Shown here: in pieces, positions 9,678 through 21,177 of the stretch
How positions within the stretch are numbered: the first letter of the stretch is position 1
Layout: every line of letters starts with the position of its first letter
Program-made: the position numbers and the translations under genes
Assembly (NCBI RefSeq): GCF_000350225.1
Contig: NW_005179052.1
Span: 136,321-200,320 of the forward strand
Direction: 5' to 3'
Source: Chondrus crispus
Taxonomy: Eukaryota; Rhodophyta; Florideophyceae; Gigartinales; Gigartinaceae
DNA: 64,000 nt
Notes under the pieces: model-generated
Databases searched by the model: none
What the model saw: the letters and a program-made list of their open reading frames with translations, nothing else
What the model was told of the DNA's origin: nothing

Positions 9678-12266
9678 TTGGGGCGGAGACACGCTCGCCA
9701 AGCGAGCCCCTCCAACCCCGATCCGACGGGCATGGGGACGCTCCGCCGACCGTGGCGTCTTAACAACGGGAGGCGCTCCCCCGATGACAAGGCCGTCGAG
9801 CCAGTTTGTACACTGTCTCGACGTAATTACAAGGTCTACGCCGACCTTGGGCTCACCACCTCCATCATAGTGCGTCAACTCACCATCCTGGACATGGGTG
9901 CCGGCTCCAATTTTGCCCGCGCCGACACCCTGCCCAAAGGATGGGAGAGCTTAATCGAACCGAGGGAAGTCCCGACGATCACCGACGCGAATGGGCGGCC
10001 GTTACGAACAAGCGGGTCCATCACCCTCGTTGTTCGACTAGCAACTCGCACCATGAAATGCAAGTTCATCGTGTGCGAGCGCCTGGCAGCCCCTGTCATC
10101 CTGGGCTGTGACTTTAACGACAAGTTCGTCGAGGCCATCTATCCACGTCGGAAGGTGGTCGAGCTCGATGATGGGACGAAAGTCCCCATCGTCAGAAAAC
10201 CGGCAACTCGTCGAGCCGAAGCACCTCCGCTCCCCTCCGAGCAGGAGTATGAAAACGACCCGGGTCGAGTTTCCCCCAAACTCAAGGTTTCTCGTCCGGT
10301 TACCATACCACCTAGGACGCAAGCCTGGGTGCATGTGACCAACGGTCGTACGGGTCTTTCTGTATTGGAACCCAACCCGCAGTTATATGCGAAACACCGC
10401 GTCTCCCTGTCGAATGGGGTCGCGCACATCACCGCACTTCGAGAGTTCAAGGTCTTGGTAGCCAACTTTGCCTCAGACCCCAAGCGCCTCTCGAAGAACC
10501 AGGTGCTGGGGTACGTTACCCCTCATCCGCGTGCCATGATACGCACCGCGATGCCTCTCGACGCCCTCCTAGCGGCGGAATTTACAGAAGGGGACAAGCC
10601 CCAATCTGAGAAGGGGGAGGAGCTCCCCCCGGCTTCGTCGAAGGAAGAACCCCAAGAATTTGATGCTGTCTCCCTCCAACATCTGCCGTCGCATGTCCGC
10701 ACGCGAGTACGTGACATGCTTGCGCCGTACTCCCGTATGTGGAGTGGCGATCTCGGGGAAGTCCGGGCTACGCAGCACCGGATCGAACTCAACCTCGGCT
10801 CGAAGCCGTTTCGATGTCAGCCATATCGGGCTGGACCTCTGTCTCGACAAGCCGAACAAGACGCCGTGGATGGGATGATCTCAAGCGGGGTCATCTCCCG
10901 ATCACAATCAGAATGGGCATCCCCGGTGGTTCTAATTCCCAAACCGGATGGATCCCTCCGTTTCTGCGTCGATTACAGACGTTTGAACGCGATGACAGTA
11001 CGGGACACTTACCCAATTCCTCGCATGGAGGAGTGTCTGGACTCGTTCGGCGAAGCGAACGTGTTCACAACTCTAGATTGTAACTCGGGTTATTGGCAAA
11101 TCTTCGTTGCGGAAGAAGACCGTCCGAAAACTACGTTCACGTGTCATGCCGGTACTTATCAATTTAACCGAATGCCGTTCGGGCTAATGAACGCGCCCGC
11201 CACATTCCAACGGATGTTGGACATTCTCCTCTCTGGATACCGATGGAAGAGCTGCCTCATCTATTTAGATGACATTATCATATTCTCGAAGGATTATGAA
11301 ACTCATCTCAAGGATGTCAAGGTTATTCTCTCTGCGTTACAACAAGAGGGGTTATCACTGAAATTGAACAAGTGTAAATTCTTTCAGGACTCCGTGGAGT
11401 ACCTGGGCCACATCATTGGACCCGGGGAACTTCATGTCCACCCGAAGAATGTCTCGGCTTTGGCCGAGGCCAAGCCGCCACGAACCCAGACCGAGCTCCG
11501 CTCGTTTCTGGGTATGTGTAACGTGTACCGACGTTTCGTCGACCACTTCGCCAAGATTGCGTTGACGTCCATGCTCAAGAAGGGAGAGCCCGATCGGCTC
11601 CCCGAACTGGACGAAGATCGCAGGTCTGCCTTCGAAGCTCTGAAGACTTGCCTGATTTCCCCGCCGATCTTGCGACTACCGCGGCTGGGGCCACCGTATT
11701 CCCTCGACACGGATGCATCCGACGCCCAACTCGGTTGCACGTTATTACAGCAACACGAGGATGGTAACAGATACCCTGTCGGGTTCTGGTCGCGAACGCT
11801 CTCGCCGGCGGAAAGGAATTACTCCACGACGGAGAAAGAATGTTTGGCCATCGTGTGGGCCATTCAGACGCTGCGTCCTTACTTGGAACGCGAGCGATTT
11901 ACGGTCAACACCGACCATCATTCCCTTCGCTGGTTAATGAATCTCGCCGACGCAAGCGGGCGTTTAGCACGGTGGCGCTTGCGCCTAGCCGAGTTTGACT
12001 TCGACGTCACGTACGTGAAGGGCATCAAGAATTGTCTCGCCGACGCCCTCAGTAGAATACCGTCTACAGGGGGCACAACCGTCCCCATCGACGAAGAAAT
12101 ACCGTGCTTCTCCGTTTTGGAGTTTCACGAAGACAAGCCGGAAGTGGAATCCGAGGAGTGGGACGACGACATTCACGACGGATGCTTCGCCCTCGCCCCC
12201 GACTTCCAAGGCCGCAATTACACACGACGAGATTGTACTCGCTCAACACTCCGACCCGTTCTGTAA
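9678..12266 (+). CDS. Ty3 element: Pol, protease-RT-RNase H part
   Basis: The frame is open for 862 codons. Its first codon in the open frame is not ATG, so expression from gag readthrough or frameshifting is likely. The aspartic protease carries LDMGAGSN near residue 71. RT shows FCVDYRRLN, the PFGLMNAP block and the catalytic YLDD near residue 529. RNase H begins with DTDASDAQLG (~677) and contains ATEKECLAIVWA-type motifs (here TTEKECLAIVWAI). The frame ends at 12266. The integrase part continues in the next frame from about 12212, so an indel or shift separates them. In the sister element RT and integrase are in one frame, which suggests damage here. Confidence 0.9.
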   Translation: MGRRHARQASPSNPDPTGMGTLRRPWRLNNGRRSPDDKAVEPVCTLSRRNYKVYADLGLTTSIIVRQLTILDMGAGSNFARADTLPKGWESLIEPREVPTITDANGRPLRTSGSITLVVRLATRTMKCKFIVCERLAAPVILGCDFNDKFVEAIYPRRKVVELDDGTKVPIVRKPATRRAEAPPLPSEQEYENDPGRVSPKLKVSRPVTIPPRTQAWVHVTNGRTGLSVLEPNPQLYAKHRVSLSNGVAHITALREFKVLVANFASDPKRLSKNQVLGYVTPHPRAMIRTAMPLDALLAAEFTEGDKPQSEKGEELPPASSKEEPQEFDAVSLQHLPSHVRTRVRDMLAPYSRMWSGDLGEVRATQHRIELNLGSKPFRCQPYRAGPLSRQAEQDAVDGMISSGVISRSQSEWASPVVLIPKPDGSLRFCVDYRRLNAMTVRDTYPIPRMEECLDSFGEANVFTTLDCNSGYWQIFVAEEDRPKTTFTCHAGTYQFNRMPFGLMNAPATFQRMLDILLSGYRWKSCLIYLDDIIIFSKDYETHLKDVKVILSALQQEGLSLKLNKCKFFQDSVEYLGHIIGPGELHVHPKNVSALAEAKPPRTQTELRSFLGMCNVYRRFVDHFAKIALTSMLKKGEPDRLPELDEDRRSAFEALKTCLISPPILRLPRLGPPYSLDTDASDAQLGCTLLQQHEDGNRYPVGFWSRTLSPAERNYSTTEKECLAIVWAIQTLRPYLERERFTVNTDHHSLRWLMNLADASGRLARWRLRLAEFDFDVTYVKGIKNCLADALSRIPSTGGTTVPIDEEIPCFSVLEFHEDKPEVESEEWDDDIHDGCFALAPDFQGRNYTRRDCTRSTLRPVL

Positions 12267-14082
12267 GGAGATCGCTTCCCATCTTAAGAAGGGGGAGGGT
12301 GTGGCCCAAATTCGCCTCTCCAAGTTCTTCATGAACAAGGAAGGGGTGCTTTGTCGGAAAGCGCACCTTGACGGTGTTGAGCAAATCGTCGTTCCAACCA
12401 CTCTGCGCGAGCGAGTGTTGTATATGGCGCATTACCCCGCCGCCTCGGGACACCCCGGAGGCAGGCGTCTGTTCTACACATTAAGGCAACGGTACTACTG
12501 GCCGAGTATGTCCGTCGACGCATACACCACAGTGAGAAGGTGCTCCGACTGTGCGAAAGCCCGCATTAAATTGCGTAAGCACAACGCGAAGTTGAAAACG
12601 TTCCCTCCGATGGGACCCTTGGAGTTTATCGCTATTGACATCCTAGGCGAACTCCCCAGAACACCAAGAGGCAATCGATACCTCTTGGTAATATCTGATC
12701 GTTACTCAAAGCTGACCCGAACGGTGCCGCTTATGATAATTACCGCCGAGACCGTTGCTCAGGCGTTCGTCACACACTGGGTCTTCGTAAACGGAGCCCC
12801 AGTGAAGCTACTCTCCGACAATGGGAGTCAATTCACGTCAAGGTTCTTCCTTGCCGTGTGCAAAATCCTTCGCGTTGAAAGCGTGTTCACCACAGCTTAT
12901 CACCCACAAGCTAATGGACAAGTGGAGAGGTTCAACCGCACCCTGGTGTCCTCCCTACGGCACTACCTAGCCGACAACCAACGCGATTGGGACCAGTTCA
13001 CGGACGCGCTAAGCTACGGTTACAATTGTACCGTGAATCGCATGATCGGTATGAAGCCGTTTGATCTTGTTTTATCCCGGACACCGGCGCCGCTTTCCAT
13101 CGAACAGACCCCTACACTGGAACAGGATGTCTCGCGGACGCAATATAAGCTCCGTTTCTTAACGTGGTTACGCAGGCTAATGTCAACAGCCCGTGACACG
13201 CTGCTCGCCGGTCAAGACCGCTATAAACGTGATTTCGACAAGAGATTGCGGACGCCGACACCGAACTACTCAATAGGTGATCAAGTCGTCATCGAGCGAG
13301 AGACATCCCTGCGAGTGGATGAGAAGACGGATAAGGACCGGGTCAATAACAAGTTAGCCCCTCGGACGGAAGGGGCATTCCCGGTGGTGGCCCTAGACGA
13401 GCATACAGTGACCATTGTCCGGACTACAGGCCTGAAGGACCGAGTCTCGAGAGACCGCATTGTGAAAGCCCCTAGTCTCCGGACCGAGCTCATGGACATA
13501 ACACCCTCTGCGGTGACCACCCCCGTCGACGCTGGGACGGAATCTACCCCCCCTCCGGCGATCGAAAGTGACGCCGCTACTCCTCTTCCCATCGGGGTCA
13601 CGACCCCTCCGAGAGAGGACGAGTTCGACCCAGATGAACCGGGGATCAACCCGCCCGCTCCAACGGACACGGACGATCGCCCTACTCGCGATGGGAACGA
13701 GATTGAGAACGCGGCGCGCAACGCGACGGTAACCCGACCTTCGGGGTCAAAACCCGTTACCTGGAACGCAGGAAACGCCCCTACATCGGGACTAATAGAC
13801 GCCCTCCGAGGCGACTCGCACCCCCGGATCATATCCAAATTGACTCCGAGTTCTGGCTCTACGGGTGGACCAACCGGGACGCAGACGACATCTCCTCATC
13901 CCCGGCTCTGGACTCGCGACCAACGTACCGGGAAGACGAGACCGAAATCACCCCGACCTCGACAAGCGGATCCCGCCCCGAGAGGCGACAAGTCGCCGAG
14001 CGAGCGAACGCGTACCTTAACCGCGAAGCCGCCTGACACGTGGAGACGGGGCCAAAAAAAATTCAAAGGAAAATCCGCCTGA
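12212..14082 (+). CDS. Ty3 element: integrase part of Pol
   Basis: The HHCC zinc domain is clear (HYPAASGHPGGRRLF followed by RRCSDCAKAR). The DDE core follows with IDILGE, SDNGSQF and NGQVERFNRT carrying the three acidic residues. A GPY/F-like region (TEGAFPVVALDEHTVTIV) and a disordered Pro/Thr-rich tail come next. Homologous sequence begins about 12212, upstream of the first possible start at 12301, so this is a continuation of Pol and not a separate gene. The frame stops at a TGA brought in by the second copy of a 46-bp tandem repeat. The chromodomain lies beyond, in another frame. Confidence 0.9.
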
Positions 14083-14168
14083 CACGTGGAGACGGGGCCA
14101 AAAAAAATTCAAAGGAAAATCCGCCTGACACGTGGAGACGGGGCCAAAAAAAATTCAAAGGAAAATCC
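14031..14168. repeat. 46-bp tandem repeat, three copies, between integrase and chromodomain
   Basis: Copies start at 14031, 14077 and 14123. Each contains GCCTGACACGTGGAGACGGG followed by an A-rich segment. Because 46 is not a multiple of three, each copy shifts frame by one and carries a TGA, so no frame reads through all copies. This separates the integrase ORF from the chromodomain ORF. Confidence 0.95.
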
Positions 14169-14644
14169 GCCCGTCCGAGCCCTCCGCACGGGCGGTGGTC
14201 ACGGACCTCACGCGCGGCCCCACGGAAACGCCACCGAGTACAAAAGGGACAGCCGGGGAGCACATCGCGAACTTAGCGTCTATGTGTACCTTCGGTTACC
14301 CTCCCCTCATTGCCTCGGTACGTTCTCCTCCCCCGCCACTCGCGGTTGAGGCCTCCCCTCAACGCGCGCCAAGCACGCCCCCTGAGGCGACGAATTGGCC
14401 CCCCTTGACGGACGAAGACCCCAAAACCTACGTGGTTGAGGCCCTCACCGGACATAAACCGGGAACGGACGGAATGCCGCTTTTCCGAGTCCGGTGGTAT
14501 GGGTACACGGCCGAAGAGGACACCTGGGAACCGGCGAACTACATAGATTATAACACCGTCCTACGATTCTGCCGTCGCAGGAGCCTCCCTGTACCAACCG
14601 CTAAGTTATGGTCTGCTCCTGGTAGCGTAGGGATCGACAACTAA
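14132..14644 (+). CDS. Ty3 element: chromodomain
   Basis: 170 codons. The C-terminal ~60 residues form a chromodomain: YVVEALTGHK, then the core FRVRWYGYTAEEDTWEPANY, then a terminal helix with CRRRSL. The aromatic residues (Tyr/Trp/Tyr) of the methyl-lysine cage are present. In chromoviruses this domain sits at the end of integrase and directs insertion to marked chromatin. Here it is out of frame with integrase because of the 46-bp repeat array. The start is inside the third repeat copy and is probably not a natural initiation site. Confidence 0.85.
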   Translation: METGPKKIQRKIRPSEPSARAVVTDLTRGPTETPPSTKGTAGEHIANLASMCTFGYPPLIASVRSPPPPLAVEASPQRAPSTPPEATNWPPLTDEDPKTYVVEALTGHKPGTDGMPLFRVRWYGYTAEEDTWEPANYIDYNTVLRFCRRRSLPVPTAKLWSAPGSVGIDN

Positions 14645-15660
14645 CCCCCCCGTTGGCCCTGGCGGCGTCCTCGACGCCGGGGACACCCCCCCACACGCCG
14701 CGCCACGGGAAGGGGTTACCCTCGCGGGTCGCCTATTCCCCGACCTTTCTCAGCTTCCAGCTGCAATCTTCCCCACAGAGGGAAAATACACCGATCCAAG
14801 GTGAGCAGCCGACCCCTCGACAAATCGGCTAAACCGTCCCGCAAAACGCGCGGTCGCTTACGGAGGAGATCCCTCGCGTCACCGCACGCCAGGGCCAACA
14901 TCTACGGAACCCATGCATGGACCGCCCAGGCCTTTCCGATCGCCACGTTCAGATGCACCTCTCCTTCGTTCTTCGCATCACGTCCCTCCCCGAGTCCTGA
15001 CCCTTCGGACTCCAAAGGGAAACGATAGAATCGATGGGTTTTCCTCCCCGCCGTGACGCCGCGATCCGTGACCCTGGCTAAGTTTTTGGCCATGGAATCA
15101 CGCTTGCCTCGCCCCGCGTTCGGTATTATCTATCTAACCCTCTCCTGTCCGGAGCCAACCACCGATCGGAAAGTCGTCTACCCGCTTTCTGCTGACTGAC
15201 TCGTTACTTCCCGAGCCACGCCTCGCCTCCTACGCGGTGACCCCGCGCCTCAGGGAACCCTGCCCCCGGACGTGTCCCTCGCGGTTACGGCCCCCTCAAC
15301 CCAAGGGAGGGGCCGCCGCCAGCTCTACAACCACCACGGAGTGGCTCCGCCCCGCTCCCGATCGCGGCTCCCCCCGCGACGTTGCGCGCTGTACCGCGCT
15401 GGAATACGGCCCGACGGAACGGCCGCTAGAGACGTCCGAAGCACAGTGGGGGCGACCAACTCATCACGTTGTGTTGTCCCCCCCTTCTTTTCTCTCAACC
15501 GACCTTCCCTCGCCGCTCCCCTCGACCCGACGTGCTCGCGTAAGATGATGGATAGGAGAAGAGGTCCCGTTTTATTTCTACCGTAATGCCTCTTCCCTTC
15601 CTCTACTCGCGTGCTACGCGCTACCCCGGGGGGCCTCGTCCTGAGGACGCCCGCCCGCCA
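14645..15660. other. Ty3 element: 3' non-coding region before the antisense ORF
   Basis: C/T-rich on the plus strand, with several short ORFs that lack recognisable motifs. It lies between the chromodomain stop and the stop codon of the antisense ORF. Confidence 0.5.
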
Positions 15661-17232
15661 TTACTCCGACATTCCATAGTCGGCCAGGTCGCCCTCTACT
15701 CCTGCAACCGGAGCAACCGGTGCATCCGAGGGAATCGACCCTCCGTCAGAGTCGAGGGTAGCTCCCTCGACCGCCGCCGCTACCGGAGTCCCCGCCACTC
15801 CCAAGGCGACATCCATCGCCACCGCGCTGTCCGTCTCAGGTGCGGACGACTCCGTGCTCGCCGCCGCCTTGAGGCGTTTCACCCCCGCCACAAATTCGGC
15901 GATGTGTACTAATTTTGTTAACTCATCTTCAGAGACGCCCAGCCCGGCAAATAATCTACGCCGTGGGGTCGACGCCGCCTCGGGCGATGTTGACCCGTCT
16001 CGCGGGACTTCCACGGGAACTCCCCTGCGGCCCGGTACTTCCGCCGGTGCCGACCCGACCGGAGTCCCTCCCGAGCTCAGACCGCCTTGGAGGGCGTGGG
16101 GCTCATCGGTCGTCGGTGGCACAGGATCTGTACCCCCCTGCATCAGCCCGGGCTGCAGACTGGCAAAGGTCACCGGGTCGAAACGGATCCAATTTCCGGA
16201 CCCCGGCCCTCCCGCATCTTCACGCCTTCCCGGCGACGCGTTCGCTCGATCCGTACGGTCGTAATGATACCCTTGACCGTACGGCACGCGCGACCATTCC
16301 ACCTTGTCGTGGACTTCCAGCAACCTTCTCAGCTGAGCGGATACCCAAGGTCCGCCTAACACCTCATCCAAGTTTAACTTGTGTAGCCAGTCAATTATCA
16401 TGGTCCGTAACACGTATAGTCGCCCATCTAAGGACGACCATAAGAACCGTTTAGCAACAATAGCGATCCACTCGCTCAGAAAAATCATCCAGCGAGACGA
16501 ACACGGCGAGTCATTGAGACTCAAGCCGAAATACACCAAACAAGGTGGAATCTCCGCAAGGAAGTCGGCCGGGACTTCGTATTGCGCGAACCAATGCGGT
16601 ATCTGCGGGTACCGTTCATATCGGGATCGATGTTGAAAAGTTGTCGCCTCGATCCACTCATACGCCACAAAAATACCAAGGGCGTTTCTCATCCGACGCT
16701 CAAACTTGAGCTTGTCTTAATAACTCGGGTTCCTTTCCCGTTCCACGTACTCCTCGAAACGAGAAGGCAGAATGGGCTTGTCCCACGCTAGGTACTCAAC
16801 AGCTGGCTCCTCAACTCGGTCCGCTAAGTTGTCTAATATACGCCTTAAATTGGCGACGTACCCTCGGTCCCCCTCGGTGCGGTACGCCCATGTGTCGAAG
16901 TCCCACTCGGCGGGGATCGGACGGTTACACGGTGTCCGAGCCAACCGCCGTACCAAGGTCGCCATATACTTTTGGCGGCGTCCACGCCCCACGCGGCGAT
17001 ACTTTGCCCAGACGTGCTCATCCTCTACCGCGAGGCGGAAGGAAAAATCACGAGACCACACAGCCCTCAAGCTGAGACCACCGGGGAGCGCCCCAGTCAC
17101 GTCCGCGTATGAACGGATTAGTTGGCTGTCACGCAGGCCCGCAGCCGTAAGAAAAGGGGCTCGCTCGAACGCCAGTGGGTCGTCGACCATGTTCTTGCCG
17201 CGCACATCCCGAGGCGCCGGCCACCCGTTCAT
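15661..17232 (-). pseudogene. Ty3 element: accessory antisense ORF of unknown function, one in-frame stop
   Basis: A minus-strand frame of about 523 codons begins at ATG 17230-17232 and is interrupted by one TAA at 16717-16719. Downstream the same frame continues for 343 codons. The N-terminal half (171 aa) is basic and Trp-rich. The middle contains hydrophobic Trp/Leu-rich helices, and the C-terminal third is Pro/Gly/Ala/Thr-rich. I recognise no known domain. It lies inside the LTRs but opposite to gag-pol. Antisense or extra ORFs near the 3' LTR are known in some plant Ty3 lineages. The 1500-3656 ORF is a possible distant relative. Length, codon structure and single stop suggest recent loss of a once-functional protein. 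Confidence 0.6.
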
Positions 17233-17639
17233 GCACGCGCTGCCTGTCTCCCCCGGTTCTCCATACGGGTTGTGGAACCGTTACATCACTCGTCTTATGG
17301 GACAACGAACCACGTCTCCCCGCTGACCGAAGCGCTTGCCGATCGCCGCTGTAGCGGCGTCGTGGAACCCGAGACGGCGCACCAGGGGAAAGAACGGGCT
17401 CGAAGAAGGTAGAAAAAAGGGGAATTCGAAACGACAGGGAGGCTCCAGAGCTGGGTCGGTTTGGAACTTCGAGCTCGCGGAAACGGAAGATAGGGGAAAA
17501 CGGACCGACTCTGCGACGCTTGCCGGTCCACCCCGCCACCCACGTCCCCTCTCTTCCTACCGCGGTTGCCACGTCAGCGCCGCTGCCTCAGTTGGCGGGC
17601 ATTTCTACCCCACATACACACGAGGACGCGTGTTTTTCT

Positions 17640-17650
17640 AAGAAGGGGGA
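17640..17650 (+). other. Polypurine tract of the Ty3 element
   Basis: AAGAAGGGGGA ends two bases before the TG of the 3' LTR. This is the expected plus-strand DNA synthesis primer. Confidence 0.85.
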
Positions 17651-17652
17651 TC

Positions 17653-18301
17653 TGTAGTGCACTGTACTCGGTGCCGGGACAGCTGTCTTAATCTCGCCGA
17701 AAATCGCGCTCGCCGCCGCCACGTGTACCACGGGTACACGTGGACTCCCCTGCCGCTCTACCGGACCTCCCCGTGGACACGTGTAATCCCTCCGCAACCC
17801 AGAGGGCCTATGGGGGCTGTACTTGGTCCCCTCGGGGTTACACCCGTTGTTTCCTAGTTATTCTAATTTACAGTGTAATTTAGCTTCGCCATTACGGCGA
17901 CGGGGGACTATATAGTCAACCCGATACTCAAAGTAAAGAGGCACGAAGCCTCGGGTCTCTTACCTTGGTTTCTGGATTCCAGGTTGTAGCCTCGACTCGG
18001 TACTGGCTCGCCCATACCGACCGAGCCATCTACACCCCTGGAATCCCAACTGCCTTCCCCGCGCGCGTCGATCACCCCGCCCGAGACCTACGTCAACTAC
18101 TGTGCTCTCCGTCCTGCTAGCTCTGTTGTTCTCTTAATTCCTCCCCCTTTTATTGCTGACTACCTTGCTACTTCTCTACCGCGCAAGCCGCGCCCGGATT
18201 CCGGTTCCGGTCATCCACCGGGTGGTCTCCCGAATTTCCTTACGCGTCCTAACGCACGTCTCTCTGCCTACAGCCGCCACACGTGGCTGTAGTGCACGAC
18301 A
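17653..18301 (+). repeat. 3' LTR of the Ty3 element
   Basis: 649 bp, aligned without visible gaps to 6736-7384. I count about five substitutions, clustered in the last 150 bp. It is followed directly by the target duplication CCTTC. Confidence 0.95.
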
Positions 18302-18306
18302 CCTTC

Positions 18307-21177
18307 GAACTATTGTCTCGAGCAAACGATTATTTGCGACTTCAAAAAAATATTCCTCTTGATGCGCAGCCCGCAGGGCTACATCACCTCCCCTAAACAC
18401 GGTTTCTTCTCAAACGAAGCAAATTAGAGAAACAAAGAAAGCGAGGTACGGACGTAAGAAGGAATTGAAAGAAGGGATGCATGAGAGTAGGAAAGGCTAT
18501 GGAGAGGGATCATCACAGTAGATCATGAGAGTGGGAAAGGCTATGGAGGGGGATCATCACAGTAGATCGTTCGGAGTGTGGGCGAAAATGGGAACTCGGC
18601 GACGGTAGTTGTCACAAGCAACAGACTGATCGTCGTCACATAGCTCGTCGAGCAAATGTATCCTCCATAGCAGTGTTCTCAGTGAGGCGACCCTTCGGGT
18701 CTCCCGTGTAAGAGGAGGGAGGGTGTGAGTACTTCGATCTCCTCGTGCACAGATAAGTCATATCCCTTCTCCCGCCTCTCTTTTTCTTCTTTTCCTTCTG
18801 TACCTTGCGGTCATGAACAGGGCTTTTTCGCGAACGTGAATGGTCGCCGATTTGGGGTAGGTCATCAGTGACAACGGGGTCGCTTCGTGTCGTGCTGGGA
18901 GACCCCCATAATCGCCGTACGAGTCACTTAGATGTGATTTTCGGGACGTTCTCCCTCGATCCAGTACACGGAAAACAATTTTAACTTCGTGACACTCAGT
19001 TGGTCAGGACTTCTTGTTTGATGACGACCCCCCAATTTCGCCTTTTTCCAAGCCGTTGGCCCTAAAAGTTGTTAGAAAATTCCCGTCGGTAGTAAAACGG
19101 AGCAGCCATCAGTAGAGCGGCTTCGTGGGAGCAGATTCTCATTACGAGCATGACCTCGGTTTCCGAATGAACTTCGGTCCTTCGGACTCTTCGCCCTCTA
19201 CTTGTAAAGTACTGTCCTCCTGGCCGGTCGACGAAACTTCGTGGCGTAACGCCCTTGTGCAATGAAAGCAGAACAACTCGTTGTTCTTCTCGATGTGACA
19301 AACCGCAGGTTTGCTTGATGGCGATTGTCGGTTCGCCGCTCTGACTGGGTCTTGAGACGTCGATGGATTGAAATCGCAAATTTTGTTCGTCGCCATTCGC
19401 GACGCGAGGTTCGCGTTCTGTACGTCACAAAACAAAAACAAAAATAAATACTCGAACGAAAACAAAAGCGTGGGCGTGGACGTCGATGTCTCTTGGTACT
19501 GCGCGATTCGCCTAAACCGGTCGTATGCTAGTGATGGTATTATAATTTAGAGGAGGGACCACTTCGATCGAGTGACGAGGCCGTCCTGCTGGACACGAGT
19601 CACACTCCTAGAAGGGTGCAGTGGCGTCTGTTTTCGCCTATCTGCGAGCTTCTCGTCCCCACTTTTTCACAGGGGGTTCCCTTTTCGTGTCTTCTTATCA
19701 ACATAAGTTGCGCGTGTTCTCTGCGGCGACCGCCCGATAACGGCCCCTTCGGGACGAAACTTCTTTCTCGTTGAGCATGTTGGATGGGGTAAAATCGAGG
19801 GTGCGATCGGGGTCGTGATTTCTTTCTTCGTTCGCGCCTTCTCGTGCGGCTTATCAACCGTACCGCCGGACGGGCTTGGGCGCTTATGCCTTCCGCTGCA
19901 ACAATCGACAACCACTCCTCGTGCGACCAACAAGTACTGTACCAACCCATATTTTTGAATAAAATTTCGTGGACTGATCGATGTTCACTTTTCGACTCTT
20001 GCCACTTGTCCAGCGGATTTCCGCGGATTTTCGTCTTTTTGATTTTTTTGATCATTCCACGCCTTACGAGGGCGGATCACTGATCCAAGCGTCGCTTCAC
20101 GTGCACGCGATACCGCGCGCGATCGTACCCAAGGGGGTTTATTGATTCAGACTGAGACTACAGTGATTTTTCCATGTCTCGGCACCAAGTCAATGAGGCT
20201 CTCCGTCTCTCAGCCATTTCCCATCTCTCTCCGAAACCCCAACACTGTACAGCTCTCTTCTCTCTCTCTTCTCAGATTGTTGTACGCACAACAACAGAAC
20301 ATTGACTCTCCAGGACGAGTCACTGGGCGATGCACTCAAGCGCGCGACCCTTCTCATATATGTTGTCGTCGATAGCGCTCCGCCTTCAGAGATTCCAATT
20401 GCCCCTGTCCCCTGGCGTGAGTCCTCCATCTCCTCCTTCCTGGTTGCCTCTCGCTGTTGCACAGACCTCCTCCTTCCCAACGGGAGGTTCCACCGCACAA
20501 CAAAAGAAACTGAATGACGCGTAGCCTCCTCATCCATTCTCTCTCCAACGACCGGCGGTAAACATTTCCACAGACATACAGTTCCCCTGATCCTCGAGTA
20601 GCCCGCGAAGCGAACCGTCTTCCTTCGCTCTTTCAGTATGTTGTAATGAGGGCGTTTCGCTGCTAGTATCTATCACCTTGCTGCCGACGCATTCTCCGCA
20701 ACATGAGCGTCCCTCTTGATCTTCCCCCAGGTAGAATCCATCCCAGGGATCATCGTCTCTCCAAGTTCGTCCCCTGAGTCTCACGATTCCCTCATCATAT
20801 CCCTTTTCGTCCTCTCGATCATAATCCTCCTTCGAGGCCCTTCCAGCGCCTCGATCTCTCACGGCATTCTTCATGCTGTGCCCTTCTGACCGCACTTGGT
20901 CGCTAAGTTGTAAATTTTTCTCCACCTCGCCTGGTCTTCTCGTCCTTCGTTGACGCGGTGATTGGCATCCTCGTGGCCGTCGTCCTCTCTCAGGGAGCGC
21001 CGCACGCTCACTTGGGGATCACCAACCTAGATGCGGCGCGTGAAACGAAAACGAACACAAACATAAAACAAATAAAACAAAAACAAAACAGAACAGTTAA
21101 GAAAGTAAAAATGTAGGGTTTTGGGTTATGACTCGCGTCTTCTTTTCGCGTTTTCACCAATGCGTTCCGTAGGGGGC
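18307..21177. other. Intergenic stretch; no supported gene
   Basis: Short ORFs on both strands lack recognisable domains. A 44-bp perfect-phase direct duplication lies at 18481-18524 and 18525-18568, with two mismatches. The right part (from about 20100) should hold the 3' end of the minus-strand Ty3 element, but I find no sequence resembling its LTR. Confidence 0.5.
18481..18568. repeat. 44-bp direct duplication
   Basis: Two adjacent copies of ATGAGAGT(A/G)GGAAAGGCTATGGAG... differ at two positions. Confidence 0.9.

Larger units (their letters stand above)
6736..18301 (+). mobile_element. Complete Ty3-type LTR retrotransposon with chromodomain and antisense ORF
   Basis: An 11,566-bp element is flanked by the 5-bp direct duplication CCTTC (6731-6735 and 18302-18306). 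Two 649-bp LTRs begin TGTAG and end CGACA. Order: 5' LTR, primer-binding site, split gag, protease-RT-RNase H, integrase, a 46-bp tandem repeat, chromodomain, antisense ORF, polypurine tract, 3' LTR. The RT-RNase H-integrase order and the C-terminal chromodomain place it with Ty3 chromoviruses. The LTRs differ at only about five positions by eye, so insertion is recent. Even so, pol is broken into three frames and the antisense ORF has one stop. Confidence 0.95.
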
